Of a stretch of DNA of 64,000 nt, positions 1 through 9,928 are shown piece by piece. The notes under the pieces were generated by a model that saw nothing but the letters and a program-made list of their open reading frames with translations, was not told where the DNA came from and did no database searches. This stretch comes from Lotus japonicus (lineage: Eukaryota > Streptophyta > Magnoliopsida > Fabales > Fabaceae), in assembly GCF_012489685.1 (NCBI RefSeq), contig NC_080044.1:30050369-30114368 (forward strand). Reading direction: 5' to 3'. Within the stretch, counting starts at the first letter, position 1. Every line of letters starts with the position of its first letter. The translations under genes were made by a program, and so were the position numbers.

Positions 1-2585
1 CTGGCTTGTTCAGCTTGAGCTGCTGCTAGACGTGCAGCTTCTTCTGCTTGAGCTTTCTGTCTCTTGGCTTCTTCAATAGCTTTAAGAAGCTTATTTCTCT
101 GTTCTTGTTCATGAAGAGCCACCCTTCGAGCAAACCTTTGCTTGGCAGCCTCAATCCTCTGACTTCCCTCTGCATGCAGGAGCTGCATCATAATTGGAAC
201 TTGAGCCACTAGCCAAGTGCCCAGATTGTTCCACTCATCAGCCACACGTTCAGCATTCTCACTGAGGTCAGTCTGACCGTGCACATTGCGGAGCCTCAAA
301 GAGGCTTCATGATAGAAAATATTGATGCACTCAGAGAGAGATGTGGGTTGGAGGGGAGTATAAGGAATGATGGAGAGGTTGGTTTCAGGAGAGGCTGGGT
401 GATTGCTGCTATGAGCTTCAGAGGCACCTTGTGGAGAACCAATGTTAATCATTTGAGCATTGGGTTCAGAGGTTCCAAGGTGAGGGTCTGAAGTTTCAAC
501 CAGAGGATGGGGTGATCTAACCGAGGATTGGTTAGACACTGATTGTTCGGGTTCAGGTTCTGGTTGAATAGGCTCTTGTTGGTCAGGGACAGGGTGAGCT
601 TGTTGAGCCAAAGGGTCTGCCTCTTGTAAAGGATTGGCCAAGATAGGTTCATCTGGGTCTACTAGACGTTCAGGTCTAGGGCCAGGATATCTCCTAGGGC
701 TTGGACAAGTGAGGTAATACTCTTCTAAGGTAGACACCTTTTCTTTTCTGACCTCCATGAATTTTCTAATGGATTCAGAGTTATTGGAGGGAGAAGAATC
801 AGCAACATTGGTTGGGAAGGATACAGGTGTATAGGCTGTGGAAGAGTCTGTATCAGTAGTTCTAGGAGCCAGACGTTCTGATGCTCTTGGGACAGAGTGA
901 TCAGAGGTTCTGGGTCCAGGTTGTGTGTGGGTAGGCTCTGGTTGTTCAAGTGGGTTGTATGGAATGGTGATGGGAGAGGTAGGTTCTTCTGATCTAGAGG
1001 GTTGGTTCTGAAGCAAATTCCAGAGAGGTGCTTCAGTAGGAGAAGGTTGAAAAAATGAAGACCTTGGGGAATGTGGTGGAGAGGTGGGTTGTGCAGCTGG
1101 TTGGGATTCAGGAATAGGAGTGAGGGGATTTGAAGAGTGTTTGAGCATGGCAGAAATGGGGAGTGCATCAAATAAATTCAAATCATCATCAGAAGCAAGT
1201 GCAGACTTACTTGAAAGTGCTGATGATCTTGTCACTCTGGCAGGAGGTTCAGTCCTTCTGACCACTTCAGCAGCTGGTTCCACCCGAGTAGGCTTCACCA
1301 CGATTCTGACCTGCTTCTTCTTCTTCTTAGGAGGACCATCCTCATTATCACTATCATCACCATCATCAGGCTTTCTCTTCTTCTTTTTGATCAGAGGGAC
1401 ATCTGATTCCTCAGAGGATTCTTCCAGAACCATCTTCCTCTGAACTTTCTTCTTGGGAGGAGAAGGAAACTCTGGAGCTGGCGGCAGTCTGCTGAAGAAG
1501 TCGTCAAGATCAATTTCGAATCCTTGAGCCCTTAGGTCTTCAACATAGCACCTAATGGCGTCAGGATTGTCTGCCTGCGTCCATAGAGGGTAGTCATTCA
1601 GAGGCATCCTTCTGCTTCTGATCTCAGAAGATGTGTCTTCATGAGCAGGAGCAATCTTCTTCTTGATTAGGCCCATCTTCTTTAGAGAGTTTTCCGTGAA
1701 GACATCACTGACAATGGTGCTCAGATCCTCTGTGCATCCAGCATTTATCAGATCTTGAACGAGGCCACTCTCAATGAAGAGATCAGACAAGAGTCTCCCG
1801 AAGGGAATATACTTGATTGCTGACTTGATGGAGGCAGTGGTACGAGACTTCCGAATGCATTCCTTCAAGTAGGAGAACAGGAAGTAGGGAAGGCAGATCT
1901 TCTTCTGGTCTTGGATGAAGAACAACATCACCTTCTGGTTGAAGTGAATGTAGTCTGGAGAACTGCCCTTTGGTCTCTGGTTTATGCAGTGGAGCAGGAT
2001 TTTGTGCCAGATCCTGAGCTTGGGATGAAGGTCCATCACCTTGTAATTCGTCTTGCCCGGTTTGTAAGTGGTGTACAGGGCCTGGTTGATTGTATCCTTG
2101 GTGCTGGGTTTCAGCTTCGATTCCGTGAGTTGGAAACGATACCCAAAAGCAGTGTCTGCACCCAGCAAATTCACGAATGACTTCTCAGTGATGATGATCT
2201 TTCTTCCAAGAATGTGAGATACCACCTGAGTATCATCGCAGTCGGCGTGCTTCCAGAATTCCTTTACCAGTTTCTCATACACCGGTCCTCGAAGTCTGTT
2301 GAAGTAATTTCCCCAACCTTGAACTTGGACTTCAGGACGGAGATCATACCCATTTGTAGCCAGGTTGTCGAGGTCGAATCTCCATTCTGCCAGGACTTGA
2401 AGTTCCTCAGGAGCAAATACGCAGTGAACGGCACAGCCCCGTTATGCAATTGGAAGAATCTGCTCTTGAGCTTGACCTTGATCTGGTGTCGGATTCTCAG
2501 GGCCCCTTTGACCCGTTGCTAGACCAACTACCATGTGAGGGAACTGGGGTGCATCTGCAGTAGATCTTCTGGTTTGACTCACCAT
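1..2585 (-). pseudogene. SV1 env-like ORF (third ORF of Sireviruses), one in-frame stop, C-terminus off window
   Basis: The reading frame starts at an ATG at 2583-2585 (protein start MVSQTRRSTADAPQ), hits a TAA at 2442-2444 after 47 codons, then stays open for about 813 codons to the window edge. The TAA reads as CAA changed by one C-to-T step. The N-terminal half is a globular domain I do not recognise. The middle is charged and low-complexity (lysine blocks near 1310-1390), then Pro/Ser/Thr-rich, then a predicted coiled coil rich in Ala, Glu and Arg near the edge. This matches the arrangement of the putative envelope-like protein of Sireviruses, whose function is unproven; I see no clear signal peptide or membrane segment. 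SV2 carries a homologue at 9929-11505 that shows the missing C-terminus. Confidence 0.8.
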
Positions 2586-3028
2586 TGTTGAAGCGGTTGA
2601 AGGTTTGAGGTAGAAGATGAAGGTTGAAAGATGAAGAGAGATCGAGAGAGAAATCGAGAATAAGCGGTTTTGAAAAGCAGAGAGAGCGAGAGTAAAAACC
2701 GGAAGTGAACGAGATCGTGTGTGTATAGTGGGTTTTAACAAATAACCGTTGTTGATTCGAAAAGCACTTTAAGATCAACGGTTGAAAATTAAAGATAGAT
2801 AGTAACAGTAAATACACAAATTACACACAGGAGAGAAGCACATCTACACGCAATCATAACAGACTGTCACACGGGCACAAGGAACTATGCATCAGAAATA
2901 CTGACACACGTGTTGCTGTCTCAGCTTCAGAGTCAGTACCAGTGGGTACACACACTCTGATTGAGTTACCTTCTGGACTAGACATCTTCTGATCAAGAAT
3001 TATCATAGTCAGAGGTTCTGATCCATCT
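2586..3028 (-). other. SV1 pol-env spacer and env-like leader
   Basis: This gene-free stretch separates the pol stop from the env-like ATG. On the minus strand it ends in a long C/T-rich leader just before the ATG, which could be a 5' UTR or contain a splice acceptor. It holds an imperfect inverted repeat at 2744-2783 (AACCGTTGTTGAT facing ATCAACGGTT) that recurs at the equivalent place in SV2 (16687-16725). That suggests a conserved noncoding element, perhaps a promoter or RNA structure for the env-like ORF; this is inference. Confidence 0.55.
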
Positions 3029-6000
3029 TCACTCTGGACAAAAGTCCATGTTCAGATTTTTCAGAATAAAATTAAATCTATCCTCTGCCAAGGGCTTTGT
3101 AAAGATATCTGCCCATTGATGGTCAGTATCAACAAACTTCAGAAGAAGTACGCACTTCTGTACATAATCTCTAATAAAGTGATACTTTACCTCAATGTGC
3201 TTTGCCCTTGAATGCAGGATAGGATTCTTACTCAATGAGATTGCAGCAGTGTTATCACAATAGATTGGGATATTGCTCTCAAGGATCTTATAATCCTCCA
3301 GCTGATGTTTCATCCAGAGCATCTGAGTGCTGCATATTGCTGCTGAGATATATTCTGCCTCTGCAGTTGATAGTGCAATGGTTGATTGCCTCTTGCTTGC
3401 CCATGAGACTAGATTGCTTCCCAGAAATTGACAATTTCCAGAAGTACTTTTTCTCTCTGTTCTATCTCCAGCATAATCAGCATCACAGTAACCTGAAAGC
3501 TTATACTCTGATGTTTTCTTATACATCAAGCCAAGGTTAGTGGTGCCTTTCAGATACCTTAGGATCCTCTTAACAGCAGTTAAGTGGGTTTCCCTTGGAT
3601 CTGATTGGAATCGAGCACATAAATGAACACTAAATAATATGTCTGACCTAGATGCAGTTAAGTATAGAAGTGAACCTATCATGCCACGATAGAGCTTCTG
3701 ACATACTTTACCACTTTTATCTTCTTTCTCCAGAATGCATGTAGGATGCATTGGAGTCTTGGCCACTGTAGATTCCAGCATATTGAACTTCTTCAGAAGT
3801 TCTTTAGTGTACTTGCTCTGATGGATATATGTTCCTTCTGGTGTTAGATCAACTTGTATTCCCAGAAAGTACTTTAATTCTCCCATCATACTCATCTCAA
3901 ATTCAGCCTGCATCATCTCAGAAAATTCTTTGCATAGAGATTGATTAGCAGAGCCAAATATAATATCATCAACATAAATTTGCACAATTAAGATATCATC
4001 TTTATAAGTCTTGCAAAAAAGAGTTGTATCTACTTTACCCCTTACAAACTCATTCTCCAGAAGGAATGAGCTAAGTCTCTCATACCATGCTCTGGGAGCT
4101 TGCTTCAGACCGTAGAGTGATTTCTTCAATTTGAACACATGGTCTGGCTTCTTCTCATCTTCAAAACCTGGGGGTTGATGAACATAGACTTCCTCTGAAA
4201 TATAACCATTTAGGAAGGCACTCTTAACGTCCATCTGATGTAGAGCTATGTTGTGATTCACTGAGAAAGAGATCAACAGTCTGATTGCCTCCAGTCTTGC
4301 TACTGGAGCAAATGTTTCAGTGTAGTCTATTCCTTCCTGCTGGCTGTAGCCTTGAGCAACTAGCCTTGCCTTGTTTCTGACTACATCTCCTTTCTCATTC
4401 AGCTTGTTTCTGAATACCCATTTCGTTCCAATAACATGGACACTCTCAGGCTTCTTCACTAAGCTCCAAACATCGTTCTTGGAGAATTGATTCAATTCTT
4501 CTTCCATGGCCAGAATCCAATTCTTGTCCTGAAGAGCTTCATCTATGGACTTGGGTTCAATTAAGGACACCAATCCTTTCAGACTGAGCAAGGTCTCTTC
4601 AGAGGGTCTGAAGGCAGATCTGGTTCTGACTAGTTCGTCTTTGTTGCCCAGAATCAATTCCTTAGGGTGAGCTGCAGTGATTCTGCTCTTCTTCAGAGTT
4701 TGTGAGTTAGAGGGACCAGCTTCTTCCTCTGGTTCATCTTCCTCTGGCTCATCTTCCTCTGGAGCTTTGCCTTTGTCAGAAACATTAATGCTTAAATCTG
4801 CAAACTTTTCAACTAGCTTTGACTGGTCAGAGTCAAGCTTATCATCAAATCTAACATGAATAGATTCTTCAATAGTCTTAGCATCAGTATTATAAAATCT
4901 AAAACCTTTAGATCTCTCAGAGTAACCTAGTAATAGACATTTAGAAGACTTAGCATCAAATTTATGCAATCTATCCTTAGTATTGAGAACATAACAAACA
5001 CAACCAAAAGGATGAAAATAAGAAATGTTGGGTTTTATGTTCTTCCACAATTCATAAGGAGTCTTATTCAGAATTGGTCTCACAGAGATTCTGTTCTGAA
5101 TGTAACATGCTGTATTTACTGCCTCTGCCCAAAAGTGCTTAGCCATGCCAGTTTCTTGGAGCATGGTTCTAGCCATCTCCTGAAGAGTTCTGTTCTTCCT
5201 CTCAACAACACCATTTTGTTGAGGAGTTCTGGGACAAGAGAAATCATGTGCAATTCCATAGGAATCAAACAGACTCTCAAACTTGTCATTCTCAAACTCT
5301 CCACCATGGTCACTTCTGACACGCACAATCCTACAAGCCTTCTCGTTTTGCACTTGAGCAATGAAGGTAGAGAACACAGCATGAGACTCATCCTTGCGGG
5401 TTAGAAACTTTACCCATGTCCAGCGGCTATAGTCATCAACGATAACCATCCCATATCTCTTGCCACCTATAGACTCAGTTTTCACTGGTCCAAAAAGGTC
5501 GATATGCAGAAGTTCCAACGGCCTTGAGGTTGAGACAACATTCTTTGCCTTGAAAGGGACTTTTGTGAATTTGCCTTTCTGACATGCTTCACAAAGAGCG
5601 TCTGAAGCGAACTTCAGATTGGGTAAGCCCCTGACAAGGTTTAGCTTGCTCAGCTGAGAAATCTTTCTCATACTGGCATGCCCTAACCGTCTATGCCATA
5701 CCCACTGCTCTTCATTAACAGACAGAAGGCACTTCACATTCTGAGCCTCCAACTCAGATAATCTGATCTTATAGATGTTGTTCTTCCTCTTGCTGTTAAA
5801 CAGAACAGAGCCATCGATTTGACTTACAGCCCGACAGGACTTTTGATTGAATATAACATCATAACCCTTGTCAGCTAATTGACTTATAGACAATAAGTTA
5901 TGTGTTAAGCCGTCTACCAATAACACATTATCAATGCATGGACTACTATCTACACAAATAGTACCAGTACCAACAATTTTACCCTTTTCATTTCCTCCAA

Positions 6001-6133
6001 AGCCAACTTCGCCTCCAGGCTTAAGTTTCAGCTCTCGGAACATACGCCTTTCTCCCGTCATGTGACGCGAGCATCCACTGTCCAGATACCATGATTGGTG
6101 TTTCAGTGGAGCTATCAAGGATATCTGCAACAT
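3029..6133 (-). CDS. pol: SV1 Pol polyprotein (protease, integrase, reverse transcriptase, RNase H)
   Basis: A 1034-residue open frame without stops, full length for copia Pol. In order: aspartic protease D-S-G at residues 18-20; integrase zinc-binding H147, H152, C181, C184; integrase core D212, D275, E311, the last two 35 residues apart as in D,D35E enzymes; an acidic Glu/Pro linker near 455-475; reverse transcriptase from about 535 with the Y-V-D-D active site at 720-723; RNase H with a C-D-A-D-Y-A motif and a terminal D-I-F-T-K-P-L block. It makes and inserts element cDNA. The frame overlaps the gag end by 113 bases and is shifted against it, so expression probably needs frameshifting or an RNA variant. 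All catalytic residues I looked for are present. Confidence 0.95.
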   Translation of the reverse strand: MLQISLIAPLKHQSWYLDSGCSRHMTGERRMFRELKLKPGGEVGFGGNEKGKIVGTGTICVDSSPCIDNVLLVDGLTHNLLSISQLADKGYDVIFNQKSCRAVSQIDGSVLFNSKRKNNIYKIRLSELEAQNVKCLLSVNEEQWVWHRRLGHASMRKISQLSKLNLVRGLPNLKFASDALCEACQKGKFTKVPFKAKNVVSTSRPLELLHIDLFGPVKTESIGGKRYGMVIVDDYSRWTWVKFLTRKDESHAVFSTFIAQVQNEKACRIVRVRSDHGGEFENDKFESLFDSYGIAHDFSCPRTPQQNGVVERKNRTLQEMARTMLQETGMAKHFWAEAVNTACYIQNRISVRPILNKTPYELWKNIKPNISYFHPFGCVCYVLNTKDRLHKFDAKSSKCLLLGYSERSKGFRFYNTDAKTIEESIHVRFDDKLDSDQSKLVEKFADLSINVSDKGKAPEEDEPEEDEPEEEAGPSNSQTLKKSRITAAHPKELILGNKDELVRTRSAFRPSEETLLSLKGLVSLIEPKSIDEALQDKNWILAMEEELNQFSKNDVWSLVKKPESVHVIGTKWVFRNKLNEKGDVVRNKARLVAQGYSQQEGIDYTETFAPVARLEAIRLLISFSVNHNIALHQMDVKSAFLNGYISEEVYVHQPPGFEDEKKPDHVFKLKKSLYGLKQAPRAWYERLSSFLLENEFVRGKVDTTLFCKTYKDDILIVQIYVDDIIFGSANQSLCKEFSEMMQAEFEMSMMGELKYFLGIQVDLTPEGTYIHQSKYTKELLKKFNMLESTVAKTPMHPTCILEKEDKSGKVCQKLYRGMIGSLLYLTASRSDILFSVHLCARFQSDPRETHLTAVKRILRYLKGTTNLGLMYKKTSEYKLSGYCDADYAGDRTERKSTSGNCQFLGSNLVSWASKRQSTIALSTAEAEYISAAICSTQMLWMKHQLEDYKILESNIPIYCDNTAAISLSKNPILHSRAKHIEVKYHFIRDYVQKCVLLLKFVDTDHQWADIFTKPLAEDRFNFILKNLNMDFCPE

Positions 6134-7931
6134 AGATAATCTTGTCCTTAGGTACCCACTTTCTGGGTCCTCTCTTGTTAGTTACCCCAGAGGTTCTGAT
6201 CACCTTGGGTGTCTCAACATGATATTTTAAAGGAATATTTGCATGATATTTAGTCATAGAGAAGGATCCCTTTTTAAGAGGGTTTTTAGCAACTTTAGCA
6301 GATACAGGATCAGGCAATATGGTACCAGAGGGAACAAAGCATTCATACAAGGATTTAGCTTTAGACACAGAGGGCTCATTTCTAATTGGTTTAGAATAGC
6401 CAATGCCATGCATTCCATTTCTGCTTACGCCATAGATCATTGAAGCCATTAAGCTTCTATCCACGCTTTTAGCTAGGAATCTTTGAAAAGACTTTTCATA
6501 CTTAGATTCATTTCTACAATCAGAGGCATCACAGGCAACAATTTCTTCTAACTTAGCAATCTGGTTCTTAAGCACAGAGTTAGAATTGATCAAAGCATGA
6601 TTATCATTTTTCAAATCAGAAATAATTTTCTCATGTTCAGAAGGAGTCTTGGAAACAGCGGATAAGTTCTTTTTCAGCTTCTTATGCTTAGACAATAAGG
6701 AGTTATACTTATCCATAATATCAGACAATGCATGTTTCAGTTCAGAGGTAGAGAAAGAAGCGAATACCTCATTTTCATCGTCTGAGTTAGGATCTCCTTC
6801 TGATTCTGAGTCAGAGTCAACAGCTCCCTTTGACTCTGCTTCCTTGTCTTTGACAATAGCCATGAGTCCTTGGACTTCACCATCAGAGTCAACATCCTCT
6901 GACTCTGATTCATCAAATGTCACCATCAGACTCTTCTTTGTCTTGAAGTGCTTCTTTGGCTTCTTGTCCTTCTTCAATTTTGGACAGTCACTTTTGTAGT
7001 GCCCTGATTCTTTGCACTCAAAGCATGTGACTTCCTTAAGTGAGGACTTCTTCTGACCTGAGGATTCAGACTTTCCTCTTGCCTTTCCAGAGCCTTTGTA
7101 TTTGCTCTGCCTGTGCTTCCAGATGCGATTGAGTCTCTTGGAGATCAGAGTCAGCTCATCTTCATCAGAATCTTCTGATGCTTCTTCAGATTCCTCTTCT
7201 TCAGCTTGAAGAGCTTTTGATTTCTCAACCTTAGCCTTTTCAGATTTGGATTTCAAGGCTATGGACTTTTTCCTCAGATCTTGCATCTCTGAGCGCTTCA
7301 GCTCATGGCATTTCAAAATCCTGATGAGTTCTTCTAAACTCATATTCTCAACGTCTCTCGTGAGCTCTATTGAAGTCACCAAAGGCATCCAACTTTCAGG
7401 AAGACACCTGATGACCCTTATGACATGATCTTTTGTTGTGTAGCTCTTGTTGAGAGGTCGTATGCCAGCTACAAGCAACTGAAATCTGGAGAACATTTCT
7501 TCAATGGACTCATTTGGCTCCATGATGAAGGATTCATACTTTTGGATCAAAGACAATGCCTTTGATTCTTTGACTTTCTTGTTTCCTTCATGAGACATCT
7601 TCAGAGATTCGAAAATGCCTTTTGCAAACTCACGATCTGTAATCTTCTGGTACTCTTCATAGGAAATAGCACTTAGAAGAATTGCTCTTGCTTTGTGATG
7701 TTGTGAGTACAGCTTCTTTTGATCTGCAGTCATCTCTGACCTTGGGATCTTCTTGCCATCTGCATCAACTGGACGCTCGTAGCCATCCCCAATAATATCC
7801 CAGAGATCTGCATCGAAACCCAGAAAGAAACTTTCCAGTCTATCTTTCCAATATTCGAACCTTTGACCGTCGAACATAGGAGGCTTTGCATTGTAACCAT
7901 CTCTTTGAGTTTCACTGGTGGTGGCAGCCAT
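6021..7931 (-). CDS. gag: SV1 Gag capsid/nucleocapsid protein
   Basis: A 636-residue frame starting at an ATG at 7929-7931, 58 bases after the PBS. The N-terminal 220 residues are a copia-type (UBN2-like) Gag domain, containing W-K-D-R near 28-31 and Y-E-E-Y near 91-94. A CCHC zinc knuckle ([14 protein letters not shown]) lies at 303-316, followed by Lys-rich, then Ser/Asp/Glu-rich tracts and a coiled-coil stretch near 400-470. Gag forms the particle and packages the RNA. The long C-terminal extension after the knuckle is typical of Sireviruses. The C-terminal end overlaps the start of pol in another frame. Confidence 0.95.
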   Translation of the reverse strand: MAATTSETQRDGYNAKPPMFDGQRFEYWKDRLESFFLGFDADLWDIIGDGYERPVDADGKKIPRSEMTADQKKLYSQHHKARAILLSAISYEEYQKITDREFAKGIFESLKMSHEGNKKVKESKALSLIQKYESFIMEPNESIEEMFSRFQLLVAGIRPLNKSYTTKDHVIRVIRCLPESWMPLVTSIELTRDVENMSLEELIRILKCHELKRSEMQDLRKKSIALKSKSEKAKVEKSKALQAEEEESEEASEDSDEDELTLISKRLNRIWKHRQSKYKGSGKARGKSESSGQKKSSLKEVTCFECKESGHYKSDCPKLKKDKKPKKHFKTKKSLMVTFDESESEDVDSDGEVQGLMAIVKDKEAESKGAVDSDSESEGDPNSDDENEVFASFSTSELKHALSDIMDKYNSLLSKHKKLKKNLSAVSKTPSEHEKIISDLKNDNHALINSNSVLKNQIAKLEEIVACDASDCRNESKYEKSFQRFLAKSVDRSLMASMIYGVSRNGMHGIGYSKPIRNEPSVSKAKSLYECFVPSGTILPDPVSAKVAKNPLKKGSFSMTKYHANIPLKYHVETPKVIRTSGVTNKRGPRKWVPKDKIIYVADILDSSTETPIMVSGQWMLASHDGRKAYVPRAET

Positions 7932-7989
7932 TGTTTTTCACACCGGCCCGGATCACTGAACACTGTTAGGTGTGGTAATCAGAACTTGC

Positions 7990-8001
7990 GCTCTGATACC
8001 A
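7990..8001 (-). promoter_or_regulatory. SV1 primer-binding site (initiator tRNA-Met)
   Basis: The minus strand reads TGGTATCAGAGC, the standard plant copia PBS complementary to the 3' end of initiator tRNA-Met. It lies two bases from the inner end of the LTR. The match is perfect over 12 bases, unlike the SV2 copy, which has one change. Confidence 0.93.
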
Positions 8002-8003
8002 AT

Positions 8004-9210
8004 TGAAGGTATGAAAAACGGTAGAAAGGGGGGGTTTGAATAACGTTTTCAGTATAAAACTTCCACCTTAAAGATTTTGACAAATCTTTCGAGAACTTAA
8101 GTGCTAAAGATAAGAGATAGAAAAGCACACAAGGATTTTATCCTGGTTCACTTGATAAATCACTCAAGCTACTCCAGTCCACCCGTTAAGGTGATTTCTT
8201 CCTTCTTAGAATGAAGGCAATCCACTAATCAGGTAAGAGTTACAACTGCACTTGAAACCTACAAGTGACTAACAATTACACTGACTTAGCTCACACTAAG
8301 ATTCACTCTCTTAGTCTTCTCTAGGATCCGATCAACCTTGATCTCCTAAAGGAACTAAACAAACTGTTTTTCAAAGAATCGTTTACAAGAGATTGCTTCT
8401 AAAAAGCTAATAGTAAACTCAATGAATTTCAGATGAAAGAAAACTTAGAAGATTTTGAATATGTCTTGCGCGTGTGAAATGCTTCTAGCCGTTTCTTTCA
8501 GTCTTCAGCCTCTTTATATACTCCAAGGATTAGGGTTGAGCGATGCATGGGAAATGCTACCGTTGGAGGGCAGTTCTGGAAAATCCAGCTTCTGCTGTGG
8601 CTGAGAACGTTAGGTAGGTCGTCAGGAAGGTACAGTTGCTTTTGTACTTGGATAGCGACGCGACCTTTAAACCTAGGAGACTTCTGATCAGGGGAATGCT
8701 TCATATTGGAACTTGTGAAGCCGGTTGATCAGAGTCAGAGGGAAAGCACAGATCCTCTGACCATTGTATCTTCTGATTCTGAACTCAGAGGGAAGAACAT
8801 GGCCTTCAGAGTTTCTTGCTTCTGGACTTCAGAGTTTCCACTATTCAGCTTCTGTATCTTCAGAGTCTTCTACACCATCAGAACATCTGAGCCTTCAGTG
8901 TTTCTTGGTTATCAGACTTTCTGGATCTTCAGAGCTTCTAGTGACTGAGTCCACCTCAGAGTTTGTATAACTTCAGAACTTCTGAAGCTTTTCCACTGTT
9001 CATACTGAACATGGTGAATGCGAAAGCGTTGCTTGGGTCACTCTTTATACACAGTGCTTCTGATTTGTGTGAGATTGAGTTGAGGTCAGAGCCTGTAAAT
9101 AGCACACTCAGAAAAACACGTTAGAGTACCACAATTGTTCATATCAAAAGGTTAACTTGTAATCATCAAAACATAGAGTTGTACTACTAGATCAAAACTT
9201 TGATCTTACA
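8004..9210 (-). repeat. SV1 5' LTR
   Basis: On the minus strand the LTR starts TGTAAGATCAAAG at 9210 and ends ACCTTCA at 8004 (1207 bp, TG...CA). A TATA box is at 8513-8520. U3 is rich in short repeats of the type TCAGAG/CTTCAGA (about 8700-9000). The outer flank is GCTTC at 9211-9215; whether it is the TSD needs the other end of the element. The LTR is the same subfamily as that of SV2 (21834-22987). Confidence 0.9.
8513..8520 (-). promoter_or_regulatory. SV1 LTR TATA box
   Basis: The minus strand reads TATATAAA, then a G/C-balanced start region. The position about 690 bp into the LTR fits the U3/R boundary of Sirevirus LTRs. This would drive the genomic RNA. Confidence 0.7.
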
Positions 9211-9278
9211 GCTTCAGTTACCAATAACTTATCCTCGAGAAATTGCAAGAGCAATAACTTCTGGAGAGAGAAGGATGC

Positions 9279-9288
9279 TTATATAAAG
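9279..9288 (+). promoter_or_regulatory. TATA box upstream of the 130-codon antisense ORF
   Basis: The sequence TTATATAAAG lies 50 bases before the ATG at 9338, the right spacing for a short plant 5' UTR. It is on the strand opposite to the retrotransposon genes. Sequence upstream of 9211 has been replaced by the SV1 LTR, so any distal promoter is lost from this copy. Confidence 0.5.
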
Positions 9289-9337
9289 CGATTAGGAACA
9301 AAGTAGGCTTCACAACAAGACTACTTTCGAATAACAA

Positions 9338-9730
9338 ATGGCATCATACATCGTTGCATTAGAGGAGCTCAGAAGGAAGGCTTTTGATGAAGATCTTTTC
9401 ATCAATGTTAGGCACCCAGAGGGTACGAGAACCATACATGAGTTGACTACGGAGCTGCTTGAGAAGGATCTTAGTCCAGAATTGGAGAAAGATCTGAAGG
9501 AGTTCCTCTGCTTCGTGGAGGAGACTCAGGAGCTTTGCAAGCTGGAGCTGAATCTGCTGGAAGAGAAGGAAGCAGTGGAGAAGGATCTGGAGACGATGGA
9601 GGAGAGCATGGAGAAGGATGAACTGAGCAACAGGCTCTGCAACATAGAGTACATACTCGATCGTCTGGAGAAGGAAAGAGTAGAGCAGCGCCAAGAGTGT
9701 AGGAGAATGAGGAAGGATCCTCCATTCTAG
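9338..9730 (+). CDS. Unrecognised 130-residue acidic coiled-coil protein, antisense in the SV2 3' region
   Basis: An ATG-started frame of 130 codons beginning MASYIVALEELRRK. The first 40 residues look compact; from about residue 40 to the end it is rich in Glu, Leu and Lys with heptad-like spacing (for instance EKDL repeats), predicting a coiled coil. It ends with a basic-acidic tail and a TAG. I recognise no family. It lies between the end of the SV2 env-like ORF (convergent, 198 bases away) and the position where the SV2 3' LTR should be, but on the opposite strand. It has a TATA box 50 bases upstream. It may be an additional antisense ORF of the element, or captured host sequence. The rest of the window has no second copy, because the SV1 equivalent is off the edge. 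Confidence 0.5.
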   Translation: MASYIVALEELRRKAFDEDLFINVRHPEGTRTIHELTTELLEKDLSPELEKDLKEFLCFVEETQELCKLELNLLEEKEAVEKDLETMEESMEKDELSNRLCNIEYILDRLEKERVEQRQECRRMRKDPPF

Positions 9731-9928
9731 AGTAATGCAAATGAGTGATGATGTAATATGTAATGCAAATGTTGAGTTATTATAGAAAAATTTCAGATAT
9801 ATGTAGTGCTAAAATGCAAAAAAAAAAAATACGGAAAAAATAACATAACGCAATAAAGAGACTTAAAACATAGAGGCAAATAACTACAAATATATCAAAC
9901 ACGGAAGAAAACGAGAGAGATCCTAAAA
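9731..9928. other. Spacer between convergent ORFs
   Basis: A short A/T-rich stretch with an A-run near 9819-9830 and repeated TAATGCAAATG-like words just after the stop of the plus-strand ORF, which could serve as a 3' end signal. No other feature is visible. Confidence 0.4.

Larger units (their letters stand above)
1..9210 (-). mobile_element. SV1: Sirevirus-type Ty1/copia retrotransposon, 5' LTR to env-like ORF, 3' end off the window
   Basis: Read on the minus strand the order is 5' LTR (8004-9210), PBS, gag (6021-7931), pol (3029-6133), spacer, then an env-like ORF that runs past base 1. The copia domain order (protease, integrase, reverse transcriptase, RNase H), the long gag and the extra ORF after pol fit the SIRE/Maximus (Sirevirus) lineage. 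Gag and pol are uninterrupted, so this copy may have been mobile recently; the only visible defect is one stop in the env-like ORF. It is inserted in the 3' region of a related older element (SV2): the base next to the LTR (9211) is not a polypurine tract but SV2 sequence. The 3' LTR and second TSD copy lie outside the window. Confidence 0.93.

Noticed and set aside
4964..5404. 146-codon plus-strand frame opposite SV1 pol (and a twin at 18840-19355)
   Set aside because: Shadow of the conserved integrase sequence on the other strand; conservation follows pol.
8004..9210. One LTR shared by SV1 and SV2 through unequal recombination
   Set aside because: No polypurine tract lies at 9211 on the SV2 side, so SV1 inserted into SV2 and its LTR is not the SV2 3' LTR.
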